Notes: a model not told the origin generated them from the letters alone. A DNA stretch of 64,000 nucleotides from Neptunitalea chrysea (GCF_027924145.1 NZ_BRVP01000014.1:1-64000); one strand, 5' to 3'. Numbered from the stretch's first letter, positions 27,046-35,343 are shown. A program made the numbers and translations.

Positions 27046-27411
27046 TTATGTAGCCGGTTTAAAGGGTTGCCCATTATAGGCAATATCTTCCTTTTTAACT
27101 TCTAAACCTGATTCTTCCAGTAAGTTAAAAAAAACTTTTGTCTTCTCCTCGTTACAACCACTAAGCTCCAAATAGCTATAGTCACCATCTGGGAAAGTGT
27201 GAATTGCCAAATGCGACTCTGCCAACAACCACAATGCTGTGTACCCTTTTACCGGAAAGTAATGCTCTACAAAATTGAGCACTCTAAACTCGGCCTTTTC
27301 CAATAAGGTATCACCCATTGTTTTTAGCAGGTCGGTATCGGTATTATGAATCCAAACCCTGATGGAAAAAATATGAGGAAGGACTGTTTTATGTGATAGT
27401 TCTACTGACAT
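27046..27411 (-). CDS. speH: S-adenosylmethionine decarboxylase, prokaryotic pyruvoyl type
   Basis: The frame is open to 27516, overlapping the synthase gene, but ATG at 27411 (MSVELSHK) fits the family size (121 residues) and leaves 11 bases to the upstream stop. It makes decarboxylated AdoMet, the aminopropyl donor. Key residues are at exact family spacing: Ser66 (self-cleavage and pyruvoyl, in LLAESH), His71 and Cys86 (ELSGC), equivalent to Ser63, His68 and Cys83 of the Thermotoga enzyme. The region after the cleavage site (FPDGDYSYLEL) differs from the common WPEYGYAALD form. It follows the spermidine synthase gene directly. Confidence 0.88.
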   Translation of the reverse strand: MSVELSHKTVLPHIFSIRVWIHNTDTDLLKTMGDTLLEKAEFRVLNFVEHYFPVKGYTALWLLAESHLAIHTFPDGDYSYLELSGCNEEKTKVFFNLLEESGLEVKKEDIAYNGQPFKPAT

Positions 27412-27422
27412 GTTTTTTCTTC

Positions 27423-28967
27423 TTAATATAAATCCCAATTTCCTTTTAAATAATATTGATACAGCACCGGATGATGAATACTGTTTACCTCTACTCCTTC
27501 GGTATCTTTTAACCAATAGGTGTCTTTTCCAAACGAAGTGATTAATTGCATAGCCTCGTTATCTATCCATTGTGTTGGTACACTAAAGTGTACCCTTCTA
27601 AGCGTACTTTGCAAATCGGGGTACGGCGATTGTTTTTGCCCTAAGCTCCAACCCCATTCCCCCATAGTAACTACCTGATTGTGTATTGGTACCGTAGTAA
27701 AACCGGCAGCAGCCATGGTGGTTTCTATACACTGAAATGCCTTGGTAGCAAAGTACGGACTCCCTGCCTGAGTGATAATTACGCCTTGCGGACGTAACTG
27801 ACGATAACACATTTCATAAAACTCCTGACTGTACAATCTGCCTAACTCAACGGTTCTAGGATCTGGTAAATCTATAATAATTACATCATAGGTATCGGTA
27901 TCCTTTTGAATATACTGAAACCCATCTGTATTTACAATGGTTACCTTCTCGTTATTTAAAGAGTTCTGGTTAAGTTTGGTAAGTACCGGAGAGGTTTGCC
28001 CTAATTTGGTCATTTCTGGGTCTAAATCAATTAGCTTCACGCTCTCTACCGTAGGATATTTTAAAATTTCGCGCACTGCACAACCATCGCCACCTCCTAA
28101 GACCAATACCTTTGCAGGATGCGGATGCAACGTCATTGCCGGATGTACCAAAGGTTCATGATACATTACCTCATCACGAGTACACAATTGCTGGTTACCG
28201 TTAAGGTATAACCAGTAATCATCTTTCCATTGGGTCATTACAATACGCTGATAAGTTGTTTGCTTTTGGAAAATTACCTTGTCTTTGTACTTCGCTTGTT
28301 CTCCAAATTGTATGATAGGCTTTGCCATAAACAACCCGCCAACCAACACTATTAAAACAAAAATACCCGAGGGTATAAATGTCTTTTTATCAGAGCTTGA
28401 GAAGAGCTTCCACAATACCAACATAAGCAATACAGCTACAGAGAAATTAACTAACCCTAACACAAAAGGTGTATACGTTAACCCTAATATAGGCAACCCA
28501 ATAAAGGCAAAAAACACCCCGCCTAAAAGACTTCCGTAGTAATCGTTTTCAAGAATGTTTGATATATTATAGCGAAGTTGCTCAAACTCCTCATTAATTC
28601 TAATAACCAAAGGCACCTCCATACCTATAAGCATACCAATACCTATAGCCAACATATAAATAATAAGTCCGTACGCATCTGAATAGGCCGAAATGGTATA
28701 CACCGCCAAAGGCGAAAAAGCTACTAGTATAGACAGGGTAAACTCTACCAGTAAAAATTTTTTAAGTAAATTGGTATGAAAACTTTTACTCACCCTGCTT
28801 CCTAACCCCATAGAAAACAGCATTAGTGAAATAATCATAATCCACTGAAAAATGGAATCTCCAAGGAAATACGTAGCCAGCGTAGACAATATATACTCTG
28901 CCACCACACCCGAAAATCCGGTAGCAAAAATGGCTGCTTTTAAAAGCGTTGATTTTTTAGTAAACAA
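27423..28967 (-). CDS. speE: membrane-fused spermidine synthase (polyamine aminopropyltransferase)
   Basis: A 514-residue fusion: about seven hydrophobic helices (residues 8-215), then a soluble aminopropyltransferase domain (about 225-510). The catalytic half keeps YLNGNQQ (254-260), YHE (269-271), the nucleotide loop GGGDG (291-295), DLDPE (314-318) and DLPDP with the catalytic Asp (366-370). It should transfer an aminopropyl group from decarboxylated AdoMet to a polyamine at the membrane face; whether the acceptor is putrescine is not visible. AdoMet decarboxylase follows after 11 bases, DUF350 precedes. The DLPDP form is typical of membrane-fused members rather than housekeeping SpeE. Confidence 0.88.
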   Translation of the reverse strand: MFTKKSTLLKAAIFATGFSGVVAEYILSTLATYFLGDSIFQWIMIISLMLFSMGLGSRVSKSFHTNLLKKFLLVEFTLSILVAFSPLAVYTISAYSDAYGLIIYMLAIGIGMLIGMEVPLVIRINEEFEQLRYNISNILENDYYGSLLGGVFFAFIGLPILGLTYTPFVLGLVNFSVAVLLMLVLWKLFSSSDKKTFIPSGIFVLIVLVGGLFMAKPIIQFGEQAKYKDKVIFQKQTTYQRIVMTQWKDDYWLYLNGNQQLCTRDEVMYHEPLVHPAMTLHPHPAKVLVLGGGDGCAVREILKYPTVESVKLIDLDPEMTKLGQTSPVLTKLNQNSLNNEKVTIVNTDGFQYIQKDTDTYDVIIIDLPDPRTVELGRLYSQEFYEMCYRQLRPQGVIITQAGSPYFATKAFQCIETTMAAAGFTTVPIHNQVVTMGEWGWSLGQKQSPYPDLQSTLRRVHFSVPTQWIDNEAMQLITSFGKDTYWLKDTEGVEVNSIHHPVLYQYYLKGNWDLY

Positions 28968-28994
28968 ATTAGCTTTTTATTTAAACTCTACTTC

Positions 28995-29858
28995 TTAAAT
29001 ACACCAAGTAAGCAATACAGATCCGCCTATATACCCAAAGGCTTCTACTAAGGCTGCTCCAATATTAGCTTTTTCTTGGTTTACAATTTCATCTGTTAAA
29101 GAGGCTCCTGGTAATAAAATTTTATCGGTTAAGAAACGCATTACCGGTAATATTAACAACCCACCTGCAACTTCTATCCCAGCAATGGCTACCTCGTCCA
29201 TGGTTTCAAAAACACCCGTAATAGCAAAACGTATTAAGTTGGCAATAGCAATAAGTGCCCCTGCAAATCCAACCCCTACGGCTACATTATCTTTCTCTAA
29301 GTGTTCGTGAATATCGTAAGGTGTTATCCAGTTGTATACACGGGTAGTAAGTATCAATAACAATTGTCCGGCACCCCAAAATAAAACAGTGGTATACATC
29401 CCATGTGTAATCGATTCACTTTCCCCGCTAATAGCGCCAAAAATAATTAATCCAGACGCTATAGAAACTGCTCCTTCAATAATTCCTGTACCTGAGTTCT
29501 GATCTTCAACAATCTCTTTTTGTACCGAAAATCTTCTCAACACTACTTTATCTGTAATAAACACCGATATATTTAAAAGTACCAATGCCAATGCTGCATA
29601 AATACTAATTTCTATACAATCTTCTACCAATCCTTTAGAAGGCCCTGCTATAGCACTTCCTATAGCCAACAATAGCCCCACAAAATACCCTACATGGGCA
29701 AAGCTAAACGCCAGATTGTCTTTAACTACCAGCTCTTCTTTAACACGTATATCTTTGTGTAATAGTTGATAAATAAGCTTTCCTAAAAAAAAGAATACAA
29801 ACGCCAGCGCTATGTATATCAATCCATTATATATGGAATATGAAAATTCTTGAAACAT
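28995..29858 (-). CDS. DUF350 (YjfL-like) membrane protein
   Basis: A 287-residue integral membrane protein with about eight TM helices made of two tandem DUF350 units (DNLAFSFAHVGYFVG near 47-61 and DNVAVGVGFAGALIA near 195-209), each continuing into helices with small residues. DUF350/YjfL proteins have no proven biochemical role; they co-occur with PspA and polyamine or glutathionylspermidine enzymes. It sits between the Ser/Arg-rich protein and the membrane-fused spermidine synthase in the operon. Confidence 0.85.
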   Translation of the reverse strand: MFQEFSYSIYNGLIYIALAFVFFFLGKLIYQLLHKDIRVKEELVVKDNLAFSFAHVGYFVGLLLAIGSAIAGPSKGLVEDCIEISIYAALALVLLNISVFITDKVVLRRFSVQKEIVEDQNSGTGIIEGAVSIASGLIIFGAISGESESITHGMYTTVLFWGAGQLLLILTTRVYNWITPYDIHEHLEKDNVAVGVGFAGALIAIANLIRFAITGVFETMDEVAIAGIEVAGGLLILPVMRFLTDKILLPGASLTDEIVNQEKANIGAALVEAFGYIGGSVLLTWCI

Positions 29859-29882
29859 GTTATTAGTCTTTTCTAATTTGTT

Positions 29883-30725
29883 TTACTTACCAAATCCACC
29901 ACTTCTCGATCTGTATGAAGATCCAGAAGATGATCTAGAAGAACTACGGGTTGTTTTATTGCTACCATACCTACTTCCAGAAGAATAACTTTTGCTTTTA
30001 GAAGCAGCAGCAGAACGTGCTACCTGATTACGTACTTTTGATTTAAACGTACTTGGTTTACTACTCCATCTTTTAGAGGTACCTGTAGTACTGGTAGATT
30101 TATAAGTAGAAGTACCATATACGGTTCTACCTCTTGGCCCGTAATACGAACCTCTACCGTAGTAATTGGTATGATAATCGTTCCAATAGGCTCTTCTGGC
30201 AGGGTAGGTCATCATATTAAACATAGACGACATAAAAGCATACTTACCATAAAATTCCCAAAACGATCCGCCACTTCTATTCACCCAATGACCGTACTGT
30301 GGATTTCCTACATAGTTGGTATACCCAGCCGGAGCAGCCTCTTGATGTAACACCCCATCTTTCTTAGAAATAATTTCCATTCCAAGATCGTTAATGTGCT
30401 TGTTAAACATTTGCGGAGATACTTTATACCATTCGGTAACCTCAGCAGTTACTGTATCTGGTTTTTCTACCACCACCTGATATTGTTGTAAATAGGTTGC
30501 GTTAGACGATTCCGAATTCTTAGAATCCATATCGTACAGAATAATCGAAAAGTTTTTTTCGTCTTTGTATTTTCTAACTAGTTTAGTGAGTTCAGATACT
30601 TCGCTCACTGCAGGTTGTGTATTGGAATAACGATTGCCACCACTGGTGCAATTCACGCAGCTCTTTAATACAAAGAACAGCAATAGAATGCCTAAAATTC
30701 CTTTTACAAATCCTTCCTTCATCAT
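29883..30725 (-). CDS. membrane-anchored Ser/Arg-rich protein of unknown function
   Basis: A 280-residue protein I cannot assign to a family. It has an N-terminal hydrophobic anchor (GILGILLLFFVLK, then SCVNC, which is not a good lipobox), a folded region of about 100 residues, a segment rich in Tyr, Gly and Arg (YYGRGSYYGPRGR), and a C-terminal third of Ser, Arg and Lys ending SGGFGK. Its place between DUF4178 and DUF350 and its low-complexity Gly/Ser tail recall YjfM/DUF1190 proteins of the enterobacterial yjf cluster, but I see no motif that proves homology. The basic tail could bind acidic lipids, nucleic acid or wall polymers (inference). Confidence 0.7.
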   Translation of the reverse strand: MMKEGFVKGILGILLLFFVLKSCVNCTSGGNRYSNTQPAVSEVSELTKLVRKYKDEKNFSIILYDMDSKNSESSNATYLQQYQVVVEKPDTVTAEVTEWYKVSPQMFNKHINDLGMEIISKKDGVLHQEAAPAGYTNYVGNPQYGHWVNRSGGSFWEFYGKYAFMSSMFNMMTYPARRAYWNDYHTNYYGRGSYYGPRGRTVYGTSTYKSTSTTGTSKRWSSKPSTFKSKVRNQVARSAAASKSKSYSSGSRYGSNKTTRSSSRSSSGSSYRSRSGGFGK

Positions 30726-30735
30726 AATAGTTTGG

Positions 30736-31296
30736 TTAGTTTGTTGCTTCAGAAGCAGGTAAAATATTATCTAATTGGTATTCTTCAATGTACATACTCA
30801 ATGAGGCTTCAAATTCTTTTTCACCCCATTGTTCTATGGTAATTACATGGGTTCCCTTTTCATTTTCAAAATCCCAAGAGATAAACTCTTCCCAATCGTT
30901 CTCTCCTTTACTAACATCATGAAAATACCCAGGCGCTTGTTCCATTAATACATAGTTTTCGCCTTTAAAAGCAAAAGCATTGGGAGGTGATTGATGCGTC
31001 ATCAACTCATTGACCAAAACAGTCCCTAATTCTCTTAGTTTTATTTTGCTTCCAATAGTTAATTCCAGTTCATCATCTTCTTCCATTCCCAAGTACAAGG
31101 TTTCATCTCCGTCGGTAATTTTAAACTCGCGTGTAAAATAACTATCGCCCCAGTCGTATTCGTATAAAGCAATGACCTTCCATGTAGAAAGGTCATAGTC
31201 AAATACAAAATTGATATCCAAATCACGAACCGTTATGTTGGTACTGTCATAATGCGGTTCTTCTTTCTTGGAAAAAAATTTATCAAAAAATCCCAT
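30736..31296 (-). CDS. DUF4178 domain protein (YjfK-like)
   Basis: A 186-residue beta-rich protein beginning MGFFDKFFSKKEE and matching DUF4178 in length and pattern (WKVIALYEYDWGD, ISWDFENEKGT, ITIEQWGEKEFE). YjfK of E. coli, next to the PspA paralogue YjfJ, belongs to this group. No enzymatic residues are evident; DUF4178 proteins are thought to act at the membrane with PspA. It begins 1 base after the PspA stop, so translation is probably coupled. Confidence 0.82.
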   Translation of the reverse strand: MGFFDKFFSKKEEPHYDSTNITVRDLDINFVFDYDLSTWKVIALYEYDWGDSYFTREFKITDGDETLYLGMEEDDELELTIGSKIKLRELGTVLVNELMTHQSPPNAFAFKGENYVLMEQAPGYFHDVSKGENDWEEFISWDFENEKGTHVITIEQWGEKEFEASLSMYIEEYQLDNILPASEATN

Positions 31297-31297
31297 C

Positions 31298-31999
31298 TTA
31301 AGAATTTTTCATTTTCTCTTTTAAAGCAGCTAACGAAGCAGATGCCTTTACATCACTATCACCAAGCACTTTATCTATCTCATCATCAACACTTTTACTT
31401 TCTGAAGCAATGTCTCCATACGCCTCAGCTAACGCCTCTTGCTGATCTACTTTTTCCTTCATTTTTTCTAGCATGCTTACCGTACTGTTGCTGTCAATAC
31501 CTGCAACCTGCTTGTTAATCTTAGCTGTAGCCGCACTTACACGTGCTCTTGCTTTAAGGGTACGTAACTCATTCTCGTATCTAGAGATGGTCGACTTTAA
31601 TTTTTTTACATTGGCTTCTAAAGTCACAATGTTCTGATCAAATCTAGTTACCTCTTCCTGCGCTCTTTTAGCCTGCTCAGTAGCCTCTTCTTTTTTGGTT
31701 AGTGCCTCGGTAGCCAAACGATCGCCCTCGGCAACATCTAACCCACCTTCTTCTACTTTTTTAAGTAATAAGATTGCTTTTTGCTCGTATGAACTAGCCT
31801 GCCCCGAATAGTTTTTATAATCTCGTTTACTTCTAATGGCGTATGATTTTACTTCTGCCAATGCCTGTAAACTTTTATCTAAATCTGTTTTTAAGTCTCT
31901 AATTCCCTGCTCCGTCATTTTTATAGGATCCTGCAACTTATCTATCGCAGAATTTGCTTCTGCTTTACCAATGGTAAAAAGTCTATTAAATATTCCCAT
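31298..31999 (-). CDS. pspA: PspA/IM30 family protein
   Basis: A 233-residue, almost fully helical coiled-coil protein of the PspA/Vipp1/ESCRT-III superfamily. It starts MGIFNRLFTIGKAEANSAID, with the amphipathic membrane-binding helix, and follows the family through DPIKMTEQGIRDLK and long heptad stretches with charged residues. PspA proteins polymerise on the inner membrane to stabilise or remodel it after damage or proton leakage. There is no PspF, PspB or PspC here; partners are DUF4178, DUF350 and polyamine enzymes, as in the YjfJ branch. Confidence 0.92.
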   Translation of the reverse strand: MGIFNRLFTIGKAEANSAIDKLQDPIKMTEQGIRDLKTDLDKSLQALAEVKSYAIRSKRDYKNYSGQASSYEQKAILLLKKVEEGGLDVAEGDRLATEALTKKEEATEQAKRAQEEVTRFDQNIVTLEANVKKLKSTISRYENELRTLKARARVSAATAKINKQVAGIDSNSTVSMLEKMKEKVDQQEALAEAYGDIASESKSVDDEIDKVLGDSDVKASASLAALKEKMKNS

Positions 32000-32032
32000 T
32001 ATCTTAATATCTAGTTTAGTGTTATGATTGTC

Positions 32033-32425
32033 TTATTTTGAAAATTCAATAATTTCTGTAGCGTACTCGCTCAATAAAAGTTCTAAAGAGTTTAGGCTAG
32101 CCTCTAACTCGTTAAGGTCTAAATTCTCTAGCTGTAAGGTATCTCTAAAAAATACTTTAGTACCCGTTTCATCTAGTACAAAAGCTCCATGAATAATCTC
32201 ACGATTCTTTTTTAACAGGCTTTCAAACAACTCGGTTGTTTTTGTTTTTACGTCAAACAATACCCCTTCAATAATTACTATTGGGTCTTCACAATCAATA
32301 ATTAAATTGGTGATTCCCGCATCGTCTTTTTCTACTACAAAAAGTTCTTCATCACTGTTTTCTTGTAGAATAGTATATTCTAATTCTTGTAAAAAAGCTT
32401 TTACTTTCTTAAAATTTTCGCTCAT
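32033..32425 (-). CDS. YbjN/YjfI-like small acidic protein
   Basis: A 130-residue acidic protein with an alternating alpha/beta pattern like the CesT/YbjN-type chaperone fold (FLQELEYTILQENSDEELFVV, then IIDCEDPIVIIEG and a C-terminal helix pair). The position at the head of a PspA operon corresponds to yjfI (DUF2170). Family assignment is by pattern and context only. First gene of the operon, 33 bases ahead of pspA; the upstream region holds direct repeats. Confidence 0.6.
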   Translation of the reverse strand: MSENFKKVKAFLQELEYTILQENSDEELFVVEKDDAGITNLIIDCEDPIVIIEGVLFDVKTKTTELFESLLKKNREIIHGAFVLDETGTKVFFRDTLQLENLDLNELEASLNSLELLLSEYATEIIEFSK

Positions 32426-32772
32426 TTTTTTAGGCTTAAATAGTTTATTTAATTTTCAATACAATTTTATTTTTTGGGCGTAGCCAGCCTGCCATAAAAT
32501 TACTCTTAATTTTATAGCCTTCCAATTTTCAATACAATTTTATGAGTTACCGACCGCCTTTATTTTTCAGTTCACCTTCTACTTCTAGAATTTTGAAAAG
32601 TGAGTGATTTTGCTATATTAGTCGTAAGATTGATAGGATTAACACTTGTATTAGTGCACTTTTTTTGTAGTTGTTACATGATTTTTAATTTTTTTTTAGG
32701 GCTGTAACACACTTATTTAATTTTTATTACCATCCGTTATTTAGTATCTTTAGTCATCCTAATTAACCGAAT
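32426..32772. other. divergent intergenic region with repeats, 347 bases
   Basis: The region separates the PspA operon from the TPR-DUF2971 gene. It contains two identical 20-base direct repeats (32451-32470 and 32524-32543), a GCCAGCCTGCC stretch (32483-32493) and AT-rich DNA beyond. A TATCTTTA box near 32745 could serve the TPR gene. No open frame or RNA gene is recognised. Confidence 0.45.
32451..32543. repeat. pair of 20-base direct repeats
   Basis: AATTTTCAATACAATTTTAT occurs exactly at 32451-32470 and 32524-32543, 73 bases apart start to start, upstream of the PspA operon. This is either a duplication footprint or paired binding sites. Confidence 0.7.
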
Positions 32773-34368
32773 ATGACTTGCCAAGAACTAAAAAAACAAG
32801 CGAAAGCACTATTTGATGACCATAATTATAAAGAACTAGACGATTTACTGACGCCTGAGCAATTAGATGATTGCAATGATGGTGATTTGCTTTTTTACAA
32901 AGCATATGCACTCGATGAAATTGGTAAAACTGAGAAAGCGATAAAATATTATAATAAGAGCATTCAAGGTGAATCAGACGACGATAAGTCTGCATACAAT
33001 AACCTAGGCAATATATACAAAGATCAAAAAGAGTATGAAAAAGCTATTCAAAACTACAAAAAAGCTATTCAAATTGATCCCAACTTTGCATACCCATACA
33101 ACGGATTAGGAACTGTCTATTGTAATCAAAAAAAATATGAAAAGGCTATTCAATACTACGAAAAAGCTATTAAAATTAATCCCGACTATTTAACCCCATA
33201 CAACGGATTAGGAACTGTCTATTGTAATCAAAAAAAATATGAAAAGGCTATTCAATACTACGAAAAAGCTATTCTAATTAATCCCGACTTTGCAGCTCCA
33301 TATTATAATTTAGCAGACCTTTATTACAACAATAATAAACTAGAAAGAGCAAAAGAAAATTACCAAAAATACTTAAAGCTAACTAATCACTCTAGTTCAT
33401 TTGTTAAAAACAGGCTGGAAGAAATAAAGAGCTTATTACAAGAAAAAGAAGTGAAAAGTATAAGTGATTTAATTGAAAATATTAAGCGTCTCTTATTATA
33501 TGATGGTGATTGCATAACCCATTATACAAGCACATCAGTTTCTACTAAATTAATCTTTGAAAAAAGTTCTTTTCGCCTATCAGAAGGTAACTTTATGAAT
33601 GATAGTGCAGAAGGCACTACACTCTACAAGTATCTTGAAATAGATGAAGAATTAATAAATGACAAAGTTTTCCCTTTTACCTATAAACCTTTTATAGGCA
33701 GTTTTGTTCCGTCTGAGAAAGACAACGACCTTACTGCATGGCGTATGTATGGCAAAGAAGCCATGATAGAAGCAACAGGAACTGCCATTACGTTGGAAAT
33801 GAAAAAATTTAAAGATGAAATTATTCAAAACCTTCCTAATGACCACAACGCGAATGAAAGTAACTCTAAAACCATATTCAAAGAACTCAATTTTTATAGG
33901 ATAATGTATTGGGTAAAAGAAAATACTTTTATTATACCCGGTTTAGAGAAGGAAGAAACAGCTAAAATTACTAACAACCTAAGCAGTATAAAACAATTGG
34001 CTGAAAAGTATTTAGCCATTTATAAAGACAGCCCTGATAAACTTGATAAAATAAAAGTTTTAAAAGATCAATTAAATGAAATTGCCTATTTAATAAAAAG
34101 CGCGGAATACCAATACGAAAATGAAATACGCTTAACCATCTCTCTTTTAGACCTTACCAAGTACACCCCAAAGGTAGATAATACATTGAAAAGGGTGTAT
34201 ATAAAATTAGCCCCCGTAAAATCAGCTATAACTTCCATAACATTAGGACCTAAAGTAGAAAGAGCCGAAAAGTTAGCAGCGCGGTTTTATTACAGCTTTT
34301 TAGAACATCATGAAATGATAATGAAAAAAGTACCAGACATCCAAATTTCTACATTGCCTTTTAAGTAA
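32773..34368 (+). CDS. TPR-DUF2971 protein
   Basis: A 531-residue two-part protein: tetratricopeptide repeats over about residues 40-215, then a DUF2971-like domain (about 245-520). The domain starts ITHYTS (His250), continues SEGNFMNDSAEG (Asp277) and FVPSEKDNDLTAWRMYGKEA, then GTAITL, the usual DUF2971 order of H-Y-T, F-x-N-D, the W-x-x-Y region and G-x-x-L. DUF2971 has no proven activity; the His-Tyr-Thr opening resembles ADP-ribosyltransferase folds (inference). Two neighbouring repeats are nearly identical in DNA, so the TPR array is changing fast. It stands alone and divergent from the PspA operon, like accessory genes. Confidence 0.7.
   Translation: MTCQELKKQAKALFDDHNYKELDDLLTPEQLDDCNDGDLLFYKAYALDEIGKTEKAIKYYNKSIQGESDDDKSAYNNLGNIYKDQKEYEKAIQNYKKAIQIDPNFAYPYNGLGTVYCNQKKYEKAIQYYEKAIKINPDYLTPYNGLGTVYCNQKKYEKAIQYYEKAILINPDFAAPYYNLADLYYNNNKLERAKENYQKYLKLTNHSSSFVKNRLEEIKSLLQEKEVKSISDLIENIKRLLLYDGDCITHYTSTSVSTKLIFEKSSFRLSEGNFMNDSAEGTTLYKYLEIDEELINDKVFPFTYKPFIGSFVPSEKDNDLTAWRMYGKEAMIEATGTAITLEMKKFKDEIIQNLPNDHNANESNSKTIFKELNFYRIMYWVKENTFIIPGLEKEETAKITNNLSSIKQLAEKYLAIYKDSPDKLDKIKVLKDQLNEIAYLIKSAEYQYENEIRLTISLLDLTKYTPKVDNTLKRVYIKLAPVKSAITSITLGPKVERAEKLAARFYYSFLEHHEMIMKKVPDIQISTLPFK
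33093..33273 (+). repeat. exact internal tandem duplication in the TPR gene
   Basis: A 79-base stretch (33093-33171) is repeated without change at 33195-33273, an offset of 102 bases or exactly one 34-residue TPR unit. Silent sites are identical, so the duplication is recent or maintained by gene conversion. Confidence 0.9.
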
Positions 34369-34604
34369 GTTTTAAGGTAAACCGTTGTGCTTTTTGTTAT
34401 TTTAAACTTCTAACCTTTGTACGTGTTAAAACCATTAATTTTTACTCCATAATTGTAACAAAATCATTTGTACCTACGTATAATTAGTATACACTTAATT
34501 GATAATCTTATGTTTGGAGTAGGAGGCTAATAATTCGCTTAAGAATAACCAAAACCTGAAAGCACAAGCATGTATTGTTGCAATATAAAAATACACCGGC
34601 CATT

Positions 34605-35246
34605 ATGAGCAGAAATTATAAACCGGGATTTGGAATTGGAGCCAGTGCACAGGCTATGATTGATTCTTTTAGAAACAATCAAATCATGAGATCTAAACAC
34701 CGAAACCTTAGTAAAGATCATCAGACTCGTTTGGATGGTTTGACCCAGTATGCGCATACCAAACTTCATTTTTCTAATACAGCTACTAGTGAAGACCTAA
34801 AGGCTATTAAACAGAAAATTGAAAAACAACAACGAAAAGCCTCCGCCTTTAAAATAATCACCTTAAGCATTATTGCTTTGGTGGCAACTGTATTATTTGC
34901 CATTAAAATTTACGAAGCGAAAGTAGAAGGACTTGAAAACCTGCAAAAAGAAGCTGCACTTGAAAAAAGACAATACACAACGTATATCACTAATGGACAT
35001 ACGTATCTTGAAGCACAAAAGTGGGACAAGGCTTATTATGAGTTTAAGCAAGCCTTGGAAATAGTTCCTAACGATGCCTATGCCTACTATGGTATTGCAC
35101 TCACTCGGGCAACTCAATGTGAGTTAACTTTTACTTACTGTAATAACGCTAAATATTGGGCTAATTTTTTTATAGATAAGTTTCCTGAAAATACCCAACA
35201 AATAGCTGACCTAAAAAGTCATCTGACATACGAGTTTTCTAATTAA
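34605..35246 (+). CDS. membrane protein with cytosolic tail and TPR-like C-terminus
   Basis: A 213-residue protein from ATG 34605 (MSRNYKPGFG); the frame is open upstream from a TTG, but this ATG is the better start. It has a charged N-terminal half, one TM helix near residues 85-105 (IITLSIIALVATVLFAI), and a C-terminal TPR-like pair (YLEAQKWDKAYYEFKQALEIVPNDAYAYYGIAL). No family function is known to me. It follows the TPR-DUF2971 gene by 236 bases, in which I see nothing notable. Confidence 0.65.
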   Translation: MSRNYKPGFGIGASAQAMIDSFRNNQIMRSKHRNLSKDHQTRLDGLTQYAHTKLHFSNTATSEDLKAIKQKIEKQQRKASAFKIITLSIIALVATVLFAIKIYEAKVEGLENLQKEAALEKRQYTTYITNGHTYLEAQKWDKAYYEFKQALEIVPNDAYAYYGIALTRATQCELTFTYCNNAKYWANFFIDKFPENTQQIADLKSHLTYEFSN

Positions 35247-35288
35247 CCCACTGTAGTTGGTAATTGTAAAATAGTTGTGTGCCCACAC

Positions 35289-35321
35289 GTAACCCTGAAC
35301 TAAATTCAGAATGACGGTAAC
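35289..35321. repeat. REP-like intergenic element
   Basis: The 23 bases at 35294-35316 (minus-strand reading begins CGTCATTCTGAA) look like the short TTCAG/CTGAA-containing elements scattered through many Bacteroidota genomes. GTAAC flanks it on both sides (35289-35293 and 35317-35321). It lies just past the GIY-YIG gene. Confidence 0.4.
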
Positions 35322-35343
35322 GCATTTAAACTTTGAAACTAGT

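Noticed and set aside
27412-27516. N-terminal extension of AdoMet decarboxylase into the synthase gene
   Set aside because: The extra 35 residues are basic and unlike the family; the internal ATG gives the standard length and spacing.
35294-35316. REP-like element considered as the end of an insertion sequence
   Set aside because: No transposase frame or paired terminal inverted repeat is found nearby.
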